Assembly (NCBI GenBank): GCA_963377175.1
Contig: CAUJNA010003809.1
Location: forward strand, 242,501 to 306,500
Source: Effrenium voratum
Taxonomy: Eukaryota > Sar > Dinophyceae > Suessiales > Symbiodiniaceae
Direction of reading: 5' to 3'
Length of the DNA: 64,000 nucleotides
Shown: in pieces, positions 1 to 12,542 of the stretch
Layout of the letters: each line of letters opens with the position of its first letter
How positions within the stretch are numbered: position 1 is the stretch's first letter
Notes under the pieces: model-generated
The model's database searches: none
Seen by the model: the letters and a program-made list of their open reading frames with translations, nothing else
What the model was told of the DNA's origin: nothing
Program-made: the position numbers and the translations under genes

Positions 1-36
1 GGCTGTTGGGTGTTTGTTGTTTGTTGGGTGTTGGCT

Positions 37-345
37 GTGGCTGTTAGTTGTTGGCTGTTGGCTGTTGGCTGTTCGCTGTTGGCTGTTGGCTGTTGGCTGA
101 TGCTGTTGGCTGTTGGCTGTTGGCTGTTGGCTGTTGGCTGTTGGTTGTTGGCTGTTGGCTGTTGGCTGTTGGCTGATGGCTGTTGGTTGTTGGGCGTTGG
201 TGGTTGGTAGTTGGTGGTTGATGGTTGGTTGTTGGCTGTTGGCTGTTGGCTGTTGGCTGATGGCTGTTGGCTGTTGGCTGTTGGCTGTTGGCTGTTGGCT
301 GTTGGCTGTTGGCTGTTGGTTGTTGGGTGTTGGTGGTTCTGTTGT
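37..345. repeat. TGTTGGC heptamer satellite
   Basis: About 300 bases consist of the 7-bp unit TGTTGGC (TTGGCTG in another register) with occasional variants such as TGATGGC and GGTTGTT. All forward frames stay open across it and yield VGCWLLA-type repeats, which are an artefact. It does not match known telomere units (TTTAGGG, TTAGGG). It may continue beyond the left window edge. Confidence 0.95.
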
Positions 346-1073
346 GTGTTTGTTGGTTGTTTTTGTTTTTTGTTGTTTGTGGCGCGCAGGCAGAATCTAG
401 TGGCAGGTGCAGTTCCTGGGATCGACCGGTTTCGGATCGCTTGGGAATTGGATGACCGATTCGAAGGGCTGTGCCCTTTCGCTGGCATGTGCAGCACTGT
501 CAGAGAGGCTGACGTGTTCCACGTGTGCAGAATCTGAGCACAATTTGCACACCAAATCGCTGAACATGTAAACATTTGCACGGACCGCTCGGCACGCTCA
601 CATTTCAAGCCTTCCACAAATCTTTATTGGACGTGCGCACCGGAGGTGGGTTGGTCCAGGTAAATGTTTCTTGAATGTGTTAGGTGGATCCCTGGATGCG
701 TAACTGAAGCCTTCGTGGGTGGGAAGCTGTGTGGCAATCAATCACTTTCAAATTCGTGATGCAGTCTGTACGTGCAAGTCATGTCGCTCAAGGCTCAAGA
801 GATGTGGTGGGCATTCTCTGGCTTTACAGCAAGCGCAGTGCATGTCTGGCGCACAAGATGCTACCACTTGTACAAGTCACTGTCTCTGCTGGAAGAGTTC
901 AGAGGTGCGCATGAGCGGCACTGAGAGCAACAACACCAGACTTTGGGTTTACCTGGCTTGCCCTCCAACTTGCATTCCCTTATCAAAGGATCCTTGGCTT
1001 GACACAAATTTGTATCCAAAGCCGATGCGCTGGCCTTGATGCACTTGGAGGTGAGTTCCGGTCTCTCTCCAAG
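346..1073. other. No gene recognised
   Basis: GC-balanced host DNA after the heptamer array. Forward ORFs here are short and show no recognisable domain. Part of it (861-1073) is probably intron of the candidate gene read on the minus strand from 1525. Confidence 0.4.
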
Positions 1074-1079
1074 ACTTAC

Positions 1080-1525
1080 CTTCAGCATGCCCACGTTCAA
1101 TCTAGCGCAAAGCGCGGTCAAGACTTCCGTCTCCCGCTCACGGACGTCGCGGACGCCGCCGATGACGCACAACGCCTTTGTTCCGGCCCCCATGGCTCGG
1201 GTCTCGAAGCCGCCCAGCGCCATATGCCCAGCTTCGCGGAAGTCTAAGACCACCTGCACATCAACCAAGACCCTCGCCAGCAGCCCATGCAAGGCCTCCT
1301 CCAAACCAACCCGCTCGTTGAGAAAGCGCGCGCCCACGATCCGGTTGTCGGCCACCACTGCCCGGCTCAACTCTCGGTACATTGCTTCGGTGCCGTTCCA
1401 CTCTTGAAGAAGTTGAGGCTCCAACATGATGCATGTCCGATCTTCAAAGAAGATGTAGCAGTCGCTGTTGTGAGTCAATGCTGCATTCGCAATACGCGAG
1501 GCAGCATCTTCACGCCTCCACTCAC
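1080..1525 (-). CDS. Candidate internal exon of an unidentified host gene
   Basis: A minus-strand open frame of about 148 codons is bounded by good splice signals. A pyrimidine-rich tract ending CCTAGTGCAG lies just upstream of 1525, and a consensus GTAAGT donor lies at 1079-1074. Inside is a continuous mixed sequence with phrases such as CYIFFEDRTCIMLEPQLLQE and FETRAMGAGTKALCVIGGVR. The surrounding open frame (861-1793) runs into a (CT)n microsatellite read as RERERER, so its outer parts are unlikely to be coding. I do not recognise the family. Forward ORFs in this interval are antisense shadows. No flanking exons could be assigned. Confidence 0.42.
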
Positions 1526-1730
1526 CTGCACTAGGTCTCCCAGGAAAGAAAACCAGCCAGCACAAGTCCATGCCACATAGCACGACAGCGCTATGGCACT
1601 GCAAGTGGTCGATTGGAAGCAACAATTGATGTGACCCGAAGGCCTGCAATATGAATGTCAAAGCTTCACAGTGTTTTGCAAGATGCTGAAGTCGTGAGGA
1701 TAGACGCGCGGCAAACATGTGAATTACATG

Positions 1731-1767
<37 letters not shown>
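1731..1767. repeat. (CT)n microsatellite
   Basis: A nearly perfect CT dinucleotide run; on the minus strand it produces a spurious RE-repeat peptide. Confidence 0.95.
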
Positions 1768-1768
<1 letters not shown>

Positions 1769-2407
1769 CGGTGTTACACACCTCAAGACTCATGCTTTGC
1801 TTTCTGCGGTGGCTTTCTATTTTCCTGACTTATGCTTTCAGGCTTGATTCCGCGTAGCATCGTGCTGCGCTTTGTCCAAAGCAGGCAGCAGTCTGCCACA
1901 TGCAAGAAATACACCTACGGCCCTTCTCAGACCAGGATGACAATGCTGAGGCAAAGGAACAGTGTGTCCCATGTCAAACTAGCACACTTCCGCCACCCTT
2001 GTTGCTTGTAGCCTCGGTCTCTGAAGATGCCGCCTGCGCCGACAATCTGATGCTCCACAGCAGGAGCAAGGCACCTGCCTTCTGATGATTCAGGTTGTAC
2101 TTCTTGATGAATTCAGTCCTGCCAGGGTTTCATGGCTCAGGAAAGCGGAGCGGCAAGGATGGTCCTCTGTTCTGTCTTCTTCTTCAGTTGTTCTTGCAGT
2201 TGGTTGACAGCCTCACAAAATCTGCGCGACACTCTGTTGGAACATATCACAGTCACAAAAGCAATCGCCTGTTGGATCTTCTCCAAGTTTCCCTCCACTG
2301 CTGGTCTCACCTCACAAATGCTGCGCCAATGCCCTAAGGCCCTACATTGCAGTCCCAAGACATCTGATAGCTCGAAAGGTGGATGTTGCCCAAGTTGAGA
2401 GACAAGT
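1768..2407. other. No gene recognised
   Basis: Host DNA with only short ORFs on both strands. No domain, RNA or element was recognised before the TIR element beginning at 2408. Confidence 0.4.
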
Positions 2408-2638
2408 GGGTATGGGTCAAAATTGAACCAGCAGGGGACCGCAGGTTTTTTAGTCCTTGGTTCCATTTACCAGGGCAACCCATGTTGGGTACATACTGTG
2501 GATGGACAAAGTCCTGCACTACCTAAGAAACCCTGGAATGGTGATTCCCCTGTAAATACCAACAAACGATATGGTTTCAACCATGGTTTCAAAGTGGTGC
2601 AGGAGTTCGTCCATCCACAGTATTTTTGACCCACAGCC
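2408..2638 (+). mobile_element. Family A MITE, interrupted by a nested family B element
   Basis: The left end reads GGGTATGGGTCAAAAT and the right end TATTTTTGACCCACAGCC. The interior shares the motifs GGGGACCGCAGG and CCATTTACCAGG with other family A copies (3255, 32911, 38102). The copy is split by a 125-bp family B element (2496-2620) inserted at a TA. Removing B and one TA regenerates the family A right-end junction seen at 3340 (GGGTACATATTTTTGACCC). Possible flanking duplication CAAGT on both sides. Non-coding; presumably mobilised in trans. Confidence 0.85.
2496..2620. mobile_element. Family B MITE (TA target duplication), nested in family A
   Basis: Ends are CTGTGGATGGAC and GTCCATCCACAG, a perfect 12-bp inverted repeat. 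It is flanked by TA at 2494-2495 and 2621-2622. A TA duplication is characteristic of Tc1/mariner-type transposition, though no transposase is encoded. Other copies lie at 7978 and 24680. Confidence 0.85.
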
Positions 2639-3254
2639 AAGTTTGATGTGAACTTGTGGCCCCAATGGCCCTGCTACACTCGCAGCGCTCCCAAAGCTGG
2701 GCCGCGAGACCTCCGCCGCAGTTCTTTCCACAAGGACACCGCCCACCTCGCAGCTTGGCTGGTACTGGGACCCCAGCAAAATGTTATATGCCTGGTTGGT
2801 GCAAAACAAAGAAACCCCAGAAAAAGCAAAACAACCAAAAAAAAAAAAAAAAAAAAACTAATTCTGGGGAAGACGGCCGATGTCCCATGCCGACTGGGCA
2901 CTGAGGTGCGCACCATACGAAAGCACCGCCTTGAGGCGTCAACTTTATCAAATGCCTGCCGGCGAGCCGGCTCGCACTCAAGCAGTTCACAGACGTCTGG
3001 TGCCCAAAGATGTCCTGTTGTTTGTCAGGCTGTTTCTTCTCGACACTGCATACGTTCGCCTCGACGCCGGTTCTCTTCTTTAAGTTGTCCTTTTTGCCGG
3101 TGTGTGCCAGCATTTCGGGAACGCCGACTGGCACAAATGTTGCTCCCTGCTGGCGACTGAGAGCACCCTAGTCTCATGTAGAACAATGTGCAAAGAATCG
3201 CCTGCTAATGAACGCAATATACAGAGCACTCAGAAAATGTGTATCAACAGAAAT
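2639..3254. other. No gene recognised
   Basis: Host spacer with a poly-A run of 19 near 2839. Short ORFs on both strands show no conserved domain. Confidence 0.4.
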
Positions 3255-3354
3255 GGGTGTGGGTCAAAATTAAACCACTGGGGGACCGCAGGTTTTGGTC
3301 CATGTTTCCATTTACCAGGATTCCATTTTGGGTACATATTTTTGACCCACAGCC
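3255..3354 (+). mobile_element. Family A MITE
   Basis: A 100-bp element with left end GGGTGTGGGTCAAAATTAA and right end ATATTTTTGACCCACAGCC. It is the cleanest full-length family A copy here. The sequence ATCAACAGA occurs on both sides (3243-3251 and 3361-3369), a few bases outside the inverted repeats. Confidence 0.85.
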
Positions 3355-3751
3355 GTGTGGATCAACAGACATGAAAACCTGGGTCTGGCTGTTGGGCCAT
3401 TTTTCTTCATGCAAAATCACGAGACTAGCCGTGGTGAGCAATGCCGCCTTGAGGACGAGCGAATGTTCATTGAGCTCTTGCTCCAGCTCTGCTATCTGCG
3501 CCAAGCACAAGCCGTGAACGCGTTAGAGTCTTCGCCACGAACATGAAATCATGGGGGCTGCGGAGGGAGGGGCGAGTCAGCCCTAAACAAGGACTCCAGC
3601 GTCACACACACACACGCAAACTCGAAAGATTGGCTCAGCCTTGTTGATCATCACCGAGCATTCTTTCTCTATCTGCTGGTAAGTGGCCTGCACCTGCGTC
3701 ACGCAGGTTCTGCATAAGAAAGGAAGCCTTTGCCCTTTTTCCCTTCCGGTC

Positions 3752-3846
3752 TTTCTTCCTTCCTTTCTTCCTTCCTTCCTTCCTTCCTTCCTTCCTTCCT
3801 TCCTTCCTTCCTTCCTTCCTTCCTTCCTTCCTTCCTTCCTTCCTGC
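3752..3846. repeat. (TTCC)n microsatellite
   Basis: About 90 bases of TTCC tetramer. ORFs through it give SFLP-type repeats and are not genes. Confidence 0.97.
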
Positions 3847-3940
3847 CTTCCGTTCTTTATGTGTTTGTTTCTGCCTCTCATTATTTATGTGTGTGTGCTT
3901 CTTTATTTATTTCTATCTTGGTTTATTTTGTTCATTCATT

Positions 3941-3947
3941 CTTTATT

Positions 3948-4036
<89 letters not shown>

Positions 4037-4070
4037 TTTGCTGTCCGCTCTCTCTCTCTCTCTCTCTCTT
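3941..4070. repeat. (TTTC)n plus (TC)n microsatellites
   Basis: About 90 bases of TTTC tetramer followed by a short TC run near 4050-4070. Separated from the TTCC array by about 95 bases of T-rich sequence. Confidence 0.97.
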
Positions 4071-4420
4071 CAGTTGCATGCAGTCTGGCGGTCGGCCATC
4101 CCTTTGGCCGCCTGCTGGGGGGACAGCTCCTCCTTTGAGCCTTCTGCAGCCATATCTAGACTGAAACCTGTGGCCACACGCCGCGTTGCCTCATCTGGCC
4201 AAACTTTGTGTGTCCTGTTGATATACCAGAGCGTAGTCCAACTTGAACGAAATGTGTGTACATGCAAACAAGATCTGTATCAAAACAGCTGCTGATGCTT
4301 GAGCCGCATGCAAGTGGCATCGGACGAGTTGGGGCTCCAAGATGTTCTTAAGAGCAGCAAAACCAAAGGCAGGACATGCAACACGGAAATCCTGCAGTCG
4401 CACCATACCGCTACTAAGAT

Positions 4421-4535
4421 ATGGGGGTTGATCACAAGGTGCGTGACATGGGATAACCATTCGGAAAAACCACTAAACACTGGATATGGTTCATTAAATG
4501 GGAAAAGCTGCCAATGGTCATTTTGATCAACCCTC
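4421..4535. mobile_element. Family F TIR element
   Basis: Ends read GGGGGTTGATCA and TTTTGATCAACCC, an inverted repeat centred on TTGATCA. A second copy with the same ends lies at 33994. About 115 bp, non-coding, not obviously related internally to families A to E. Confidence 0.65.
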
Positions 4536-7500
4536 GATTACCGTGTACGTTCATGAATACTTTGCAACAATTGTGTATTAATTCTGCACAGCTTCTCCTC
4601 CAAGCAAATACCGTTACGGGTACTGCCTGTTTTCAACCAGCACCTCCGACATCTCTGGATCCAAAAGCCTCCATGAATGTTGGCACTGCTTGGAAGTATC
4701 GTAGGAACGGCAATCGCAATCAGAAAACAGTATGCAAAACCTTTCAAAAAATATACCTGTATGTTGTCCGTGTATCAAATGTGGCTACGTACATCGAAGC
4801 CAAAGTGGCCGTGAGCTTCGGCAAAGCTCAAAGAGCGAAAAGCAAAGAAGTCTCTCACGCAAGACTTTGGTCCGCAGGTCCAACCAAGAATACACAAACA
4901 AGATCTAGATTGAATTCGCTGCTTTGTGATAAGCACAAAGTCATATCATACCGCTGCTTTGGCATACTCCGAGGACTCCGGTGACTGTGATCCTGTCTGA
5001 AGCTTCCGCATCACGCCATGCTTTTCTTGTCTGTGTGCAAAGCAGATTAAATTCGCGGAGCACTGTTCAATGTTCTGTTTGAACAACGAGACCTCCTACC
5101 TGGCTACAGGAGTATTTGCTACTGCAAGGACGAGCCTGCCAAATGCAACACGATCGCCCGTTGATTCTTCGGCAAGTTTGCAATTGGCTCTCAAGCTCAC
5201 ACTGATGCACAAATCTTTGCCGTGCAGCAGCGCCATTCTGGCTGGCATATCATTCTGCAAGTCAGCACAGTGTTGACTGCTGCAATTCCATTCCAAGTCG
5301 GCAGCGCCGGGAGTCAAGCATGCAACGACTTATGGTACGGAAGATAACAGTGTGCGTGTGGTATCCCGCTCTTCATGGCAGGAGACAAGGTCATCGGGCG
5401 CCTGTTGAAACGGGTGATTGTCGCGGCAAGCTTTGCTTCATACTCAGCACCGGCATGCCAATTTCTCTCCACGCCTGCAGCATGCGCTGTCATGCTGAGT
5501 GTCGCCTTCGGGACTCGCTGAATGAGAGAAGTGTCCCTGCAAGTGCTCTGAGTGACTGCCTCACTGCACTGGACGAAGAGCTGGAACTGCTCTTGGCATC
5601 AGTCGGACATGAGAGGGATGCTCTTTAGAAAGCATCTATCCTACCCTAGACTGTCCAATGTGTTCGAAGGAAGTGGAGTTTTGGCCAACAAAGGATCCCA
5701 AGTTGAGCCCAGCAAAGCATATCAATGAACAGTTATACCCAAGCCACAAAGTCTAGTTTGCTTCATCCGCAGCTCGTGACATGCACAACAGCGCTGAGGC
5801 AGCAGCAGAAGAAGAGGGTCGGTGATCTGGGATTGGCACAAGCTTCGGTGTCTGCAGCTCGCAGGTCCGCATCTTTCCTGGCTCCTTCTGGCTTGGGGTA
5901 ACGCAGAGCTGCTTCTTCTCAACCTGCGCAAAAGGCAACCAGGCAACCTGGAACTCGTCACGTCTGACATCACACTTCGAGAAGTTCTGCGCCTGGGGGG
6001 CTGTCATGTCAATAAGCGTCTTCAGGAGAGTCCGCACTGACTGATTTGGGACCTAGGCGCCCGCTTGGCCAAGATGCTGGAAGACATGCAACTGTGCAGT
6101 TTAGAGTACCTGTTTCAATTCCAACTGAATTTCTGAATGGTGCAAGATCATAAAGCAAATAGACAAAGAGTTTAGAGACTGGCCACACTTGGGAGTAGCT
6201 GGCAATCAACAAAAGCCTGCCTCTTACGTGGAAGCGTCTGCAAAACACCAAGCGCCTCCGCGTGGCAACTACTGTACGCTGTGCTGAACATACCCGAGAA
6301 TGCCCACGCGCTTCCAGGAAAATGTGGTATCTAGTCCTTTCCGAGATGAGGCGCACCTCAATTGTGTTCTTATCCGTTGCCACTCCGCATGATTGCATGG
6401 GCCTTGAATCATGTCTGGGTGTTCTCTGCGTCGTGTTATGTTTGCCACAATGTGTTCTTGGAGCAGAGAGGGCAAAGAGAAGCGTCGGCGACAGTGCTCA
6501 GTATATCTCGACCGCAAATCAAGCCCACAGTCTCGGCAACCCGCATCATCAGCATGGTCGTTGCAGGCTCTGCATAGCTTTCGGTTTCGTGGCCATCGAA
6601 AAAGAACTGTTCCAAGCCACACCTCCCCATTCTGAAGAGCTAACCCAATTATCCCCCAAAATGGATTCAAAAACGGGGACGAAAGAATGGGGACTCAACC
6701 CTTAGAACTGCGTGTGGCATCCTTGCGTCGCGTTCAAGGGTCCGCTGCCTCAGTCCAAAGGTTCAGGCGCACTTCGTTTGGCCAGCGAGCAAGGACGTTC
6801 AGCCGCGCGGCCAGACCCATGACCGACCCATGCAACGGCACGTTGAAGAGAAGACCCCGAGCCGTCGCGGCACCCAGTACGGGGAAGGAAAACCGATTGC
6901 CTTGGGTACAACGAGTACATGTCTGGTCACACTATGAACTCAATCATGATTGACGTCCGTGAAGTTTGGATGTACATGATGGAAACAGCTCGCCACCGCC
7001 TAGTCCGGCATGCAAGACCCATGTGCCCAACCCAAGCCAGAAATTAATAGCAATTGGCCACTTGCCAGCAATTCAGAACAATTACCCACTTGCCAGCAAA
7101 AGTCTGCTGAAGCACCCACGCCTCCGTTTCCCCGCTAAATCCAGAGCCCTGCTGACCGCCCCCAACAGGTGACTAGCCTTTCTAAACCGGCACATGACTC
7201 CCGCGTGGGGACCATGGCGGCAGTGCAGGGTCGTAATCTGGTGACTTTGACGCATCAAAATGATTCAGCGCTCGTCGCCAGCATCCTACACCCACGACGC
7301 TTGCTACTGCGCTTGGTTGCTACGCTTTGCATCAGGAATCCCAGAAAGGCATTCTAGTGCTCAGAGGGGGAGGAGTCCCCAAGGTGTTGTTCGCATTCAG
7401 CATATTGACACCTCCCTGCAACCTGCTTGAACCACGAACTGTGGGAGGCTTGGTCTCCTAAGCAGCAGAGGCTTGGCGGACGCGATCAAAGTGCTTCCTT

Positions 7501-7975
7501 GGTCACCAAGCAACCACGCTGGGTGATTGAATGGACTGTTCAAAGACGCAAGCTAATCAAGTGAGCATCACCAGCTGCGAAGCTCCAAGGAACACGGCAC
7601 AGGAGACTTGGTGCTCAAAGACCGTGCTCCAAGGTTGCGTTGCAATCGCCATGAAAGCTCCGATGTACTGAAGGGAAGGCAACATGCGACCGTGGCACAT
7701 CTATTAGTTATCTCAATGAGATGCCACTCATGCTGGAGAACTCAGGAAAAACAGCTTGAGACTAAAGTGCATGTCCTGCGCGTTCAACGACTACGTATAT
7801 AAAGATACACCTTATACATATGTTGACTGCAGCTTGGTAATTGCAACAAGGCTGTCGAAAGTGCAAGCGCAGGCGAGGAAGCGCGGAAAGCACTGCCCCG
7901 AGACTATCACTTGGCCACGCGCGCTGGTTGCACTCACTGCCTGTTTCTTGTCTGCATAGGGATCATTGGGGATCA
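4536..7975. other. About 3.4 kb of host DNA without recognisable genes
   Basis: Many short ORFs on both strands, none over 150 codons and none with a domain I recognise. The 3' part of a forward ORF (5490-5628) has exon-like amino acid composition but no supporting splice or family evidence. No satellite or inverted-repeat element was found. Confidence 0.4.
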
Positions 7976-7977
7976 TA

Positions 7978-8080
7978 CTGTGGGACGAAATCCTGAAACC
8001 ATTGTTTGATGGGTATTTACGGGGGAATCATCATTCCAGGGTTTCTTAGGTGGTGCAAGATGCATTTCACCCATCCACAG
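7978..8080. mobile_element. Family B MITE
   Basis: A 103-bp element beginning CTGTGGGACGAAATCC and ending CCCATCCACAG, flanked by TA at 7976-7977 and 8081-8082. The interior shares TTCCAGGGTTTCTTAGGTGG-type sequence, in the opposite orientation, with the copy at 2496. Confidence 0.82.
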
Positions 8081-8082
8081 TA

Positions 8083-10164
8083 GGGTAGACCAAAGCATAG
8101 AAGCCAAGTGAGCCAATCCTTCGATCTATGATCGATACAAACGAAGGCCTGAACGCCATGCTGAGCTCTCAGCAAGCTCTGCGTGGGGAAGCTTTTGACC
8201 AGTCACGGGGCTCTTGCGCGACCTCTCATAGACTCAGAGTGACTCAGAGTGTACAAATTGCATCAAACTACCTCTCTCGCTCGCTCGCTCGCTCTCTCAC
8301 TCACTCACTCACTCTCTCCTCTCTCTGTCTCCCTCTCTCTCTGCCTTGAACCCTATCATAAGTGCCGCACGTTTCGAACCATCTTGCTATAGCAGATCTT
8401 TCATAAGTGTAGCCATCCGCACTAACCTTCACAGCTGCTTCGCGCGTTTGTAGGTTGAATGACAATCACGGTCCAAGGCAAGCACAACCGGATCCGACAT
8501 CACATCATGCGTGATTGGACCTTACAGCTGATTGCACAAGGCCTACAAGTGCGGGTGAGCATTGCACACGACATCTCATTATATCATGAAAGTGACAATA
8601 GCTGTAAACGGTGCTTTCCAGATCTATGCTCCCACGACCCAGGCCAAACAATTTGCCTTTGGCCCAAATGTGAGGCATCTGGCTTCTGGTTGCAGCTGCC
8701 ATGTGGGCGCGCGGCAAGTGAAGATTGCAAAGGCTGCCTCCCCCATCGGCCAAACCTCTTGCAGTCGCTCCTCGCGGTGACAACTGCCCTTACCTGGGCC
8801 ACTGGGCGTGGACTTGCGCGGAAGCTGGTTGCTATCTCTCTCTCTCTCTCTCGCATCTTCTCCTCTGCCACATAGGGCAATTGCGGAGGAAGCGGCACTT
8901 CGGATTCACAAGTATCATCCTGTGCACGGCATCTCCGTAGCACCAAGCAGAATGCAAAAGCAAAACGGGTCCACCGTCCAACGTGTTCCTCTGTTTCGGG
9001 ACAAGACTGGAAGCTTGTCGATTCTGGGCATGCCCATGGGTGAAGCACTCCTACCTGTGCAATCCAACCTCCAAGTCCACGTTGTTCGCAATCGAAAGTT
9101 CTCCATCCGAGTCGGACTCGGCTTGGCTATCGTCCGTCTGTCGCGATGACATACACACACCGGAGTCAAATGTTAGCACGTTTGACTGTATGTGGGTCTG
9201 TCTTTTGGAGGGTACCACTTTGTTGGGTGGATTTTAAGGGAAGCTGAAAACAGAACCAGCCTTTTTCTTGGGGCGGGGTCCCTCAGAACAGACACCCCCA
9301 TTCGTCTCAAGACCCAAAAAGGCAGCGCCTCAACTCCCGGGAAGTCGGGCTCCGAGAGATCAGAATCCAGGTCTCAGTCAAGGGCTCACGCTGGACTAGG
9401 GCTCACTGCACTCACGGGAGCACCTAGTCCAGCGGCCAGCTCGAAGGATCTCCGACTGGGCGAGACTCGAGTCATCTGAGAGATGAGTTCCACTGGTTGA
9501 CTTAGACTCAAAACCCAGTGCTCCTGTTGGAGCTCGTGAACCACCCCTTTGTTCAAATCTACCCGGTCAAAAAGTGGATTCTTGGGGGGGGGAGGTATCA
9601 TCTTGCCTGCCGGAAGGGCTCACCGAAGCTGACTCTACCTGACAGTCAAGCCAGCTGCAGCCGGAAACCGCGACAGAAGAACGCCTCTGAGAGCGTAGGA
9701 GCATTGCGATGAAGGCAGTAGTCATCAGGACTGCAAGGGCGTGTAACAGCGTTCGTGTGATTTTCTCCTTCAGCCGCAACATTCTTGCATACTGCCTCTG
9801 GGATCTTTCAGATGAGTCATCTGACTGTGGCAAACCTTACTTGTGCTGCTCAACACTCGTTCACGGCCAAATTGGCAGCCATATCAGCTCCGCACAGTCG
9901 AGGTCGTCGTCATCGCTTACCTAGTACCCAAGCGAACGCAAAGATCGCTGCCATAGTGATTGGCGGCGTCAAATGAATCACAACTCACGCACTGGTGAAT
10001 CCCGTCGATGATTCATCAATCGCGCATCACAAAAAGTCTGTGGAATTCCAGCCAGACTGCAGCATCCAAATCAAGCACATATGGTTTTAGGAGAACCGGG
10101 TGCTAGGTCTAGAACCTGATTGACCAGCCGGTGCATAGTCAATACATCTCGCAAAGCATGAAGG
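8083..10164. other. About 2 kb of host DNA without recognisable genes
   Basis: Contains a compound CTCT/CGCT/CACT microsatellite (about 8271-8345) and a short CT run (about 8831-8855). ORFs are short and overlap on both strands. No domain or element recognised. Confidence 0.4.
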
Positions 10165-10308
10165 GCGCGCGTTCATGCATGCCGTCGCCGTAAGTCACCT
10201 CAACGCGCGTAAAGTCACAGCACTGCATGGCCACGCAGGCACGAGCGCGCGCGTCACATCAGCGCGCGTGAAGTCACATCATGCATCAGTATTTTCGTGG
10301 CAATCCTT

Positions 10309-10770
10309 GGCCACGCGTTTCCACAGCGCGCGCTCTGCCGCAAAACTAGCCGTTCGCGTCCCACGCCGAGGCAAAAGCAGGTTTTTCAGCCAACACCCAA
10401 CAAACATTTGATGACTTTTAATGTGCTTCCCCACTGGCCACGCCAGTTTATTGGCCATCAAGGTTTGAGTTCCAAAGCCAGCCGCGGGAATGCAAATCGC
10501 ACTGGCCACGCGCTTCCACAGTCTACGTCTGGTCATCAAGTTTTGAGTAATGCGAATCTCGCTGGCCACGCGCTTCCACAGCGTAAGCCGCGCTCTGCCG
10601 CAAAACTTGCCGTTTGCGTCCCACGCCGAGGTGGTTTTTCAGCTAACATCCAGCGAAACGTGTATGATTTGTCATGTGCTTCCCCGCTGGCCGCGCCAGT
10701 TTTCTGGTCATCAAGTTTTGAGTTCGAACGCCAGCTGTGGAAGTGCAATCACATCAGCCACGCGCCTCCA
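10309..10770. repeat. Imperfect tandem duplication, unit about 257 bp
   Basis: Two diverged copies share, in order, GGCCACGCG-TTCCACAGCG, CTCTGCCGCAAAAC, CCCACGCCGAGG, TTTTTCAGC, GTGCTTCCCC, and CATCAAGTTTTGAGTTC. Matching anchors are about 254-259 bases apart (for example 10331 and 10590). Open frames across it are short and change between copies, so it does not look like a duplicated exon. Confidence 0.75.
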
Positions 10771-12542
10771 CAGTGTTCGCTGCGCAAGCATAAAGCATGC
10801 AGTTGATGCCTTGTTGTGTTTACCACCGGCCATGCTGCTTCGGCGGGACCCCACTCCAACGCATACATTTGGGCCCACTGGCCACGCGCAATCGATGCGA
10901 CTTTCCACAAGCCGATGCCACTTGAGTCTACCCCGTGTAGCTCACTGAACAGAAGATCATCGCAGTTCAGTGAGAGACATGGAATGCCCAAAGAGCGATA
11001 CAATCTGGGGCAGCTAGTTACGCTGTGCATCACTGCCTCGTGAGGGTATTGCCTTGCCAATGTCGACGACAGTCGCCGTGGAAATTGAGGGAAGCACATG
11101 CCTGCGGGCAAACATGATGGTTCGCGCCGTCGCAAATGACACAGGTAACACCGCACACTGGAATCACATGGCTGCGGGTCAAAAATGTGGTAAATGGAAA
11201 CATGAACTAAAATCTGCGGTCCAATTCCTGGTTGCTTCATTTTGACCCACAGCCACGTCTGTCAAATTGACAGGGCACCTCTGCCTCTTGGATACAGCGG
11301 CATGTGAAGCCTCAGTGTGTCAGCTTCACTCACACATAAAAACCTCAGGTTTGCAAGCTCCTGGGCGAAAGGCAGCATTGAGCTGATACTGTCACACGTC
11401 ACTTGGAAGCATGTTGGTACAACTTGGATGTGCTAGCCAGTCGACCGCTTTACTCAAGTTTGACAATTCCTTGCTGAATCTTGTGCGCACAAGTGTGTTG
11501 CCTTTTACAGCCTGTTGTTTCTTCCTAAAGGATGTTGGCACGCATTTGGCTCCGGTTTGAACAGCCCGCTTCAGACACCCATCCAATTCAAGTGGCAAAG
11601 ACGCATGATATTGCTAGCAAGTGCATGAGTCCAAGTTCAGCCATTTTGCCCTAGAGGCCGACTTCAGCTCGCAAATTGGAGCGGACGGCGGTGTGGCGTG
11701 CTTTGCACTGTGTTTGACCAAGTCATATTGGTCACTGGTCCACTGGTCACTACAAAACTCGCATAAGTGCTGAATTATTGCTACGAGCAAAGGGCAATAT
11801 AGAGCCACCCAGAATTCAGCTGCATCTTGGCTTTACAAGTTTGCAGCTCACACACCTCGCCACATTCTGCACTGCGCTTAACGCGCAGCATGCAATGAGG
11901 CATGCAGAAGTTGGTACGACTTTGTGCCTCTTGGAGTTATCTCCAGGGAGGTTGTGCTGGATCTCGCCTGCGACTTCCGGGGTTTAGACAGGCTGGAACA
12001 CGCATGCATGCAGCTGTTCAACACGTGGCCTGCTGAGCCTTTGACTCCATGTCAGTCGAAGAACCGGACTTTCGCCGCCGCACCTGCCAGCCAGCGACGA
12101 GCACGGAGACGACGACTCAGGACTCAAGCGAGTGTCTAAAGCGGACACTTACACAACAAGAGTAAAACCCTGGCGTGAAGGAGCCTTGGCACCTTGCAGC
12201 AAGTCAATGATCTCTTGGTGCGACCCGGACCTGTTCAAACCTGGGCTATGGACTAAGCATAGGTCAGCAAGTTGTTTGCTTGATCTGCAGATTTTGCAAA
12301 ATGTCCTGTTCAAATAAAGACGCCGGGTATGCTGACCCTTCAAATTTGAGAAGTTCACCGCTGCACTCAGCCTCTCACGCTCAGCAAGCTGCCGCGCCCT
12401 GACACGAAGAAAACGCATGCGCGGTTTTCACAAGCGGATACGGACACTGAGGCAACCGCGTTTCCGAACGATGGTTCAACTTCTGCGGATCTGCACCTTG
12501 CCATATGGCAAGTTCCGAAAAAGCAGATTCTAAGAGCCTGGC
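10771..12542. other. Host DNA without recognisable genes
   Basis: Contains one family A element (listed separately) and otherwise short ORFs on both strands with no recognised domain. Lies downstream, on the minus strand, of the ankyrin-like exon. Confidence 0.4.
11170..11254 (-). mobile_element. Family A MITE, reverse orientation, shortened
   Basis: Ends GGCTGCGGGTCAAAAAT and ATTTTGACCCACAGCC. The internal GGTAAATGGAAACATG and CTGCGGTCC are the reverse complement of the family A core. At 85 bp it is shorter than the usual 100 bp. Confidence 0.78.

Noticed and set aside
1..345. Telomere
   Set aside because: The unit TGTTGGC differs from plant/alveolate TTTAGGG and related units, and the array grades into unique DNA.
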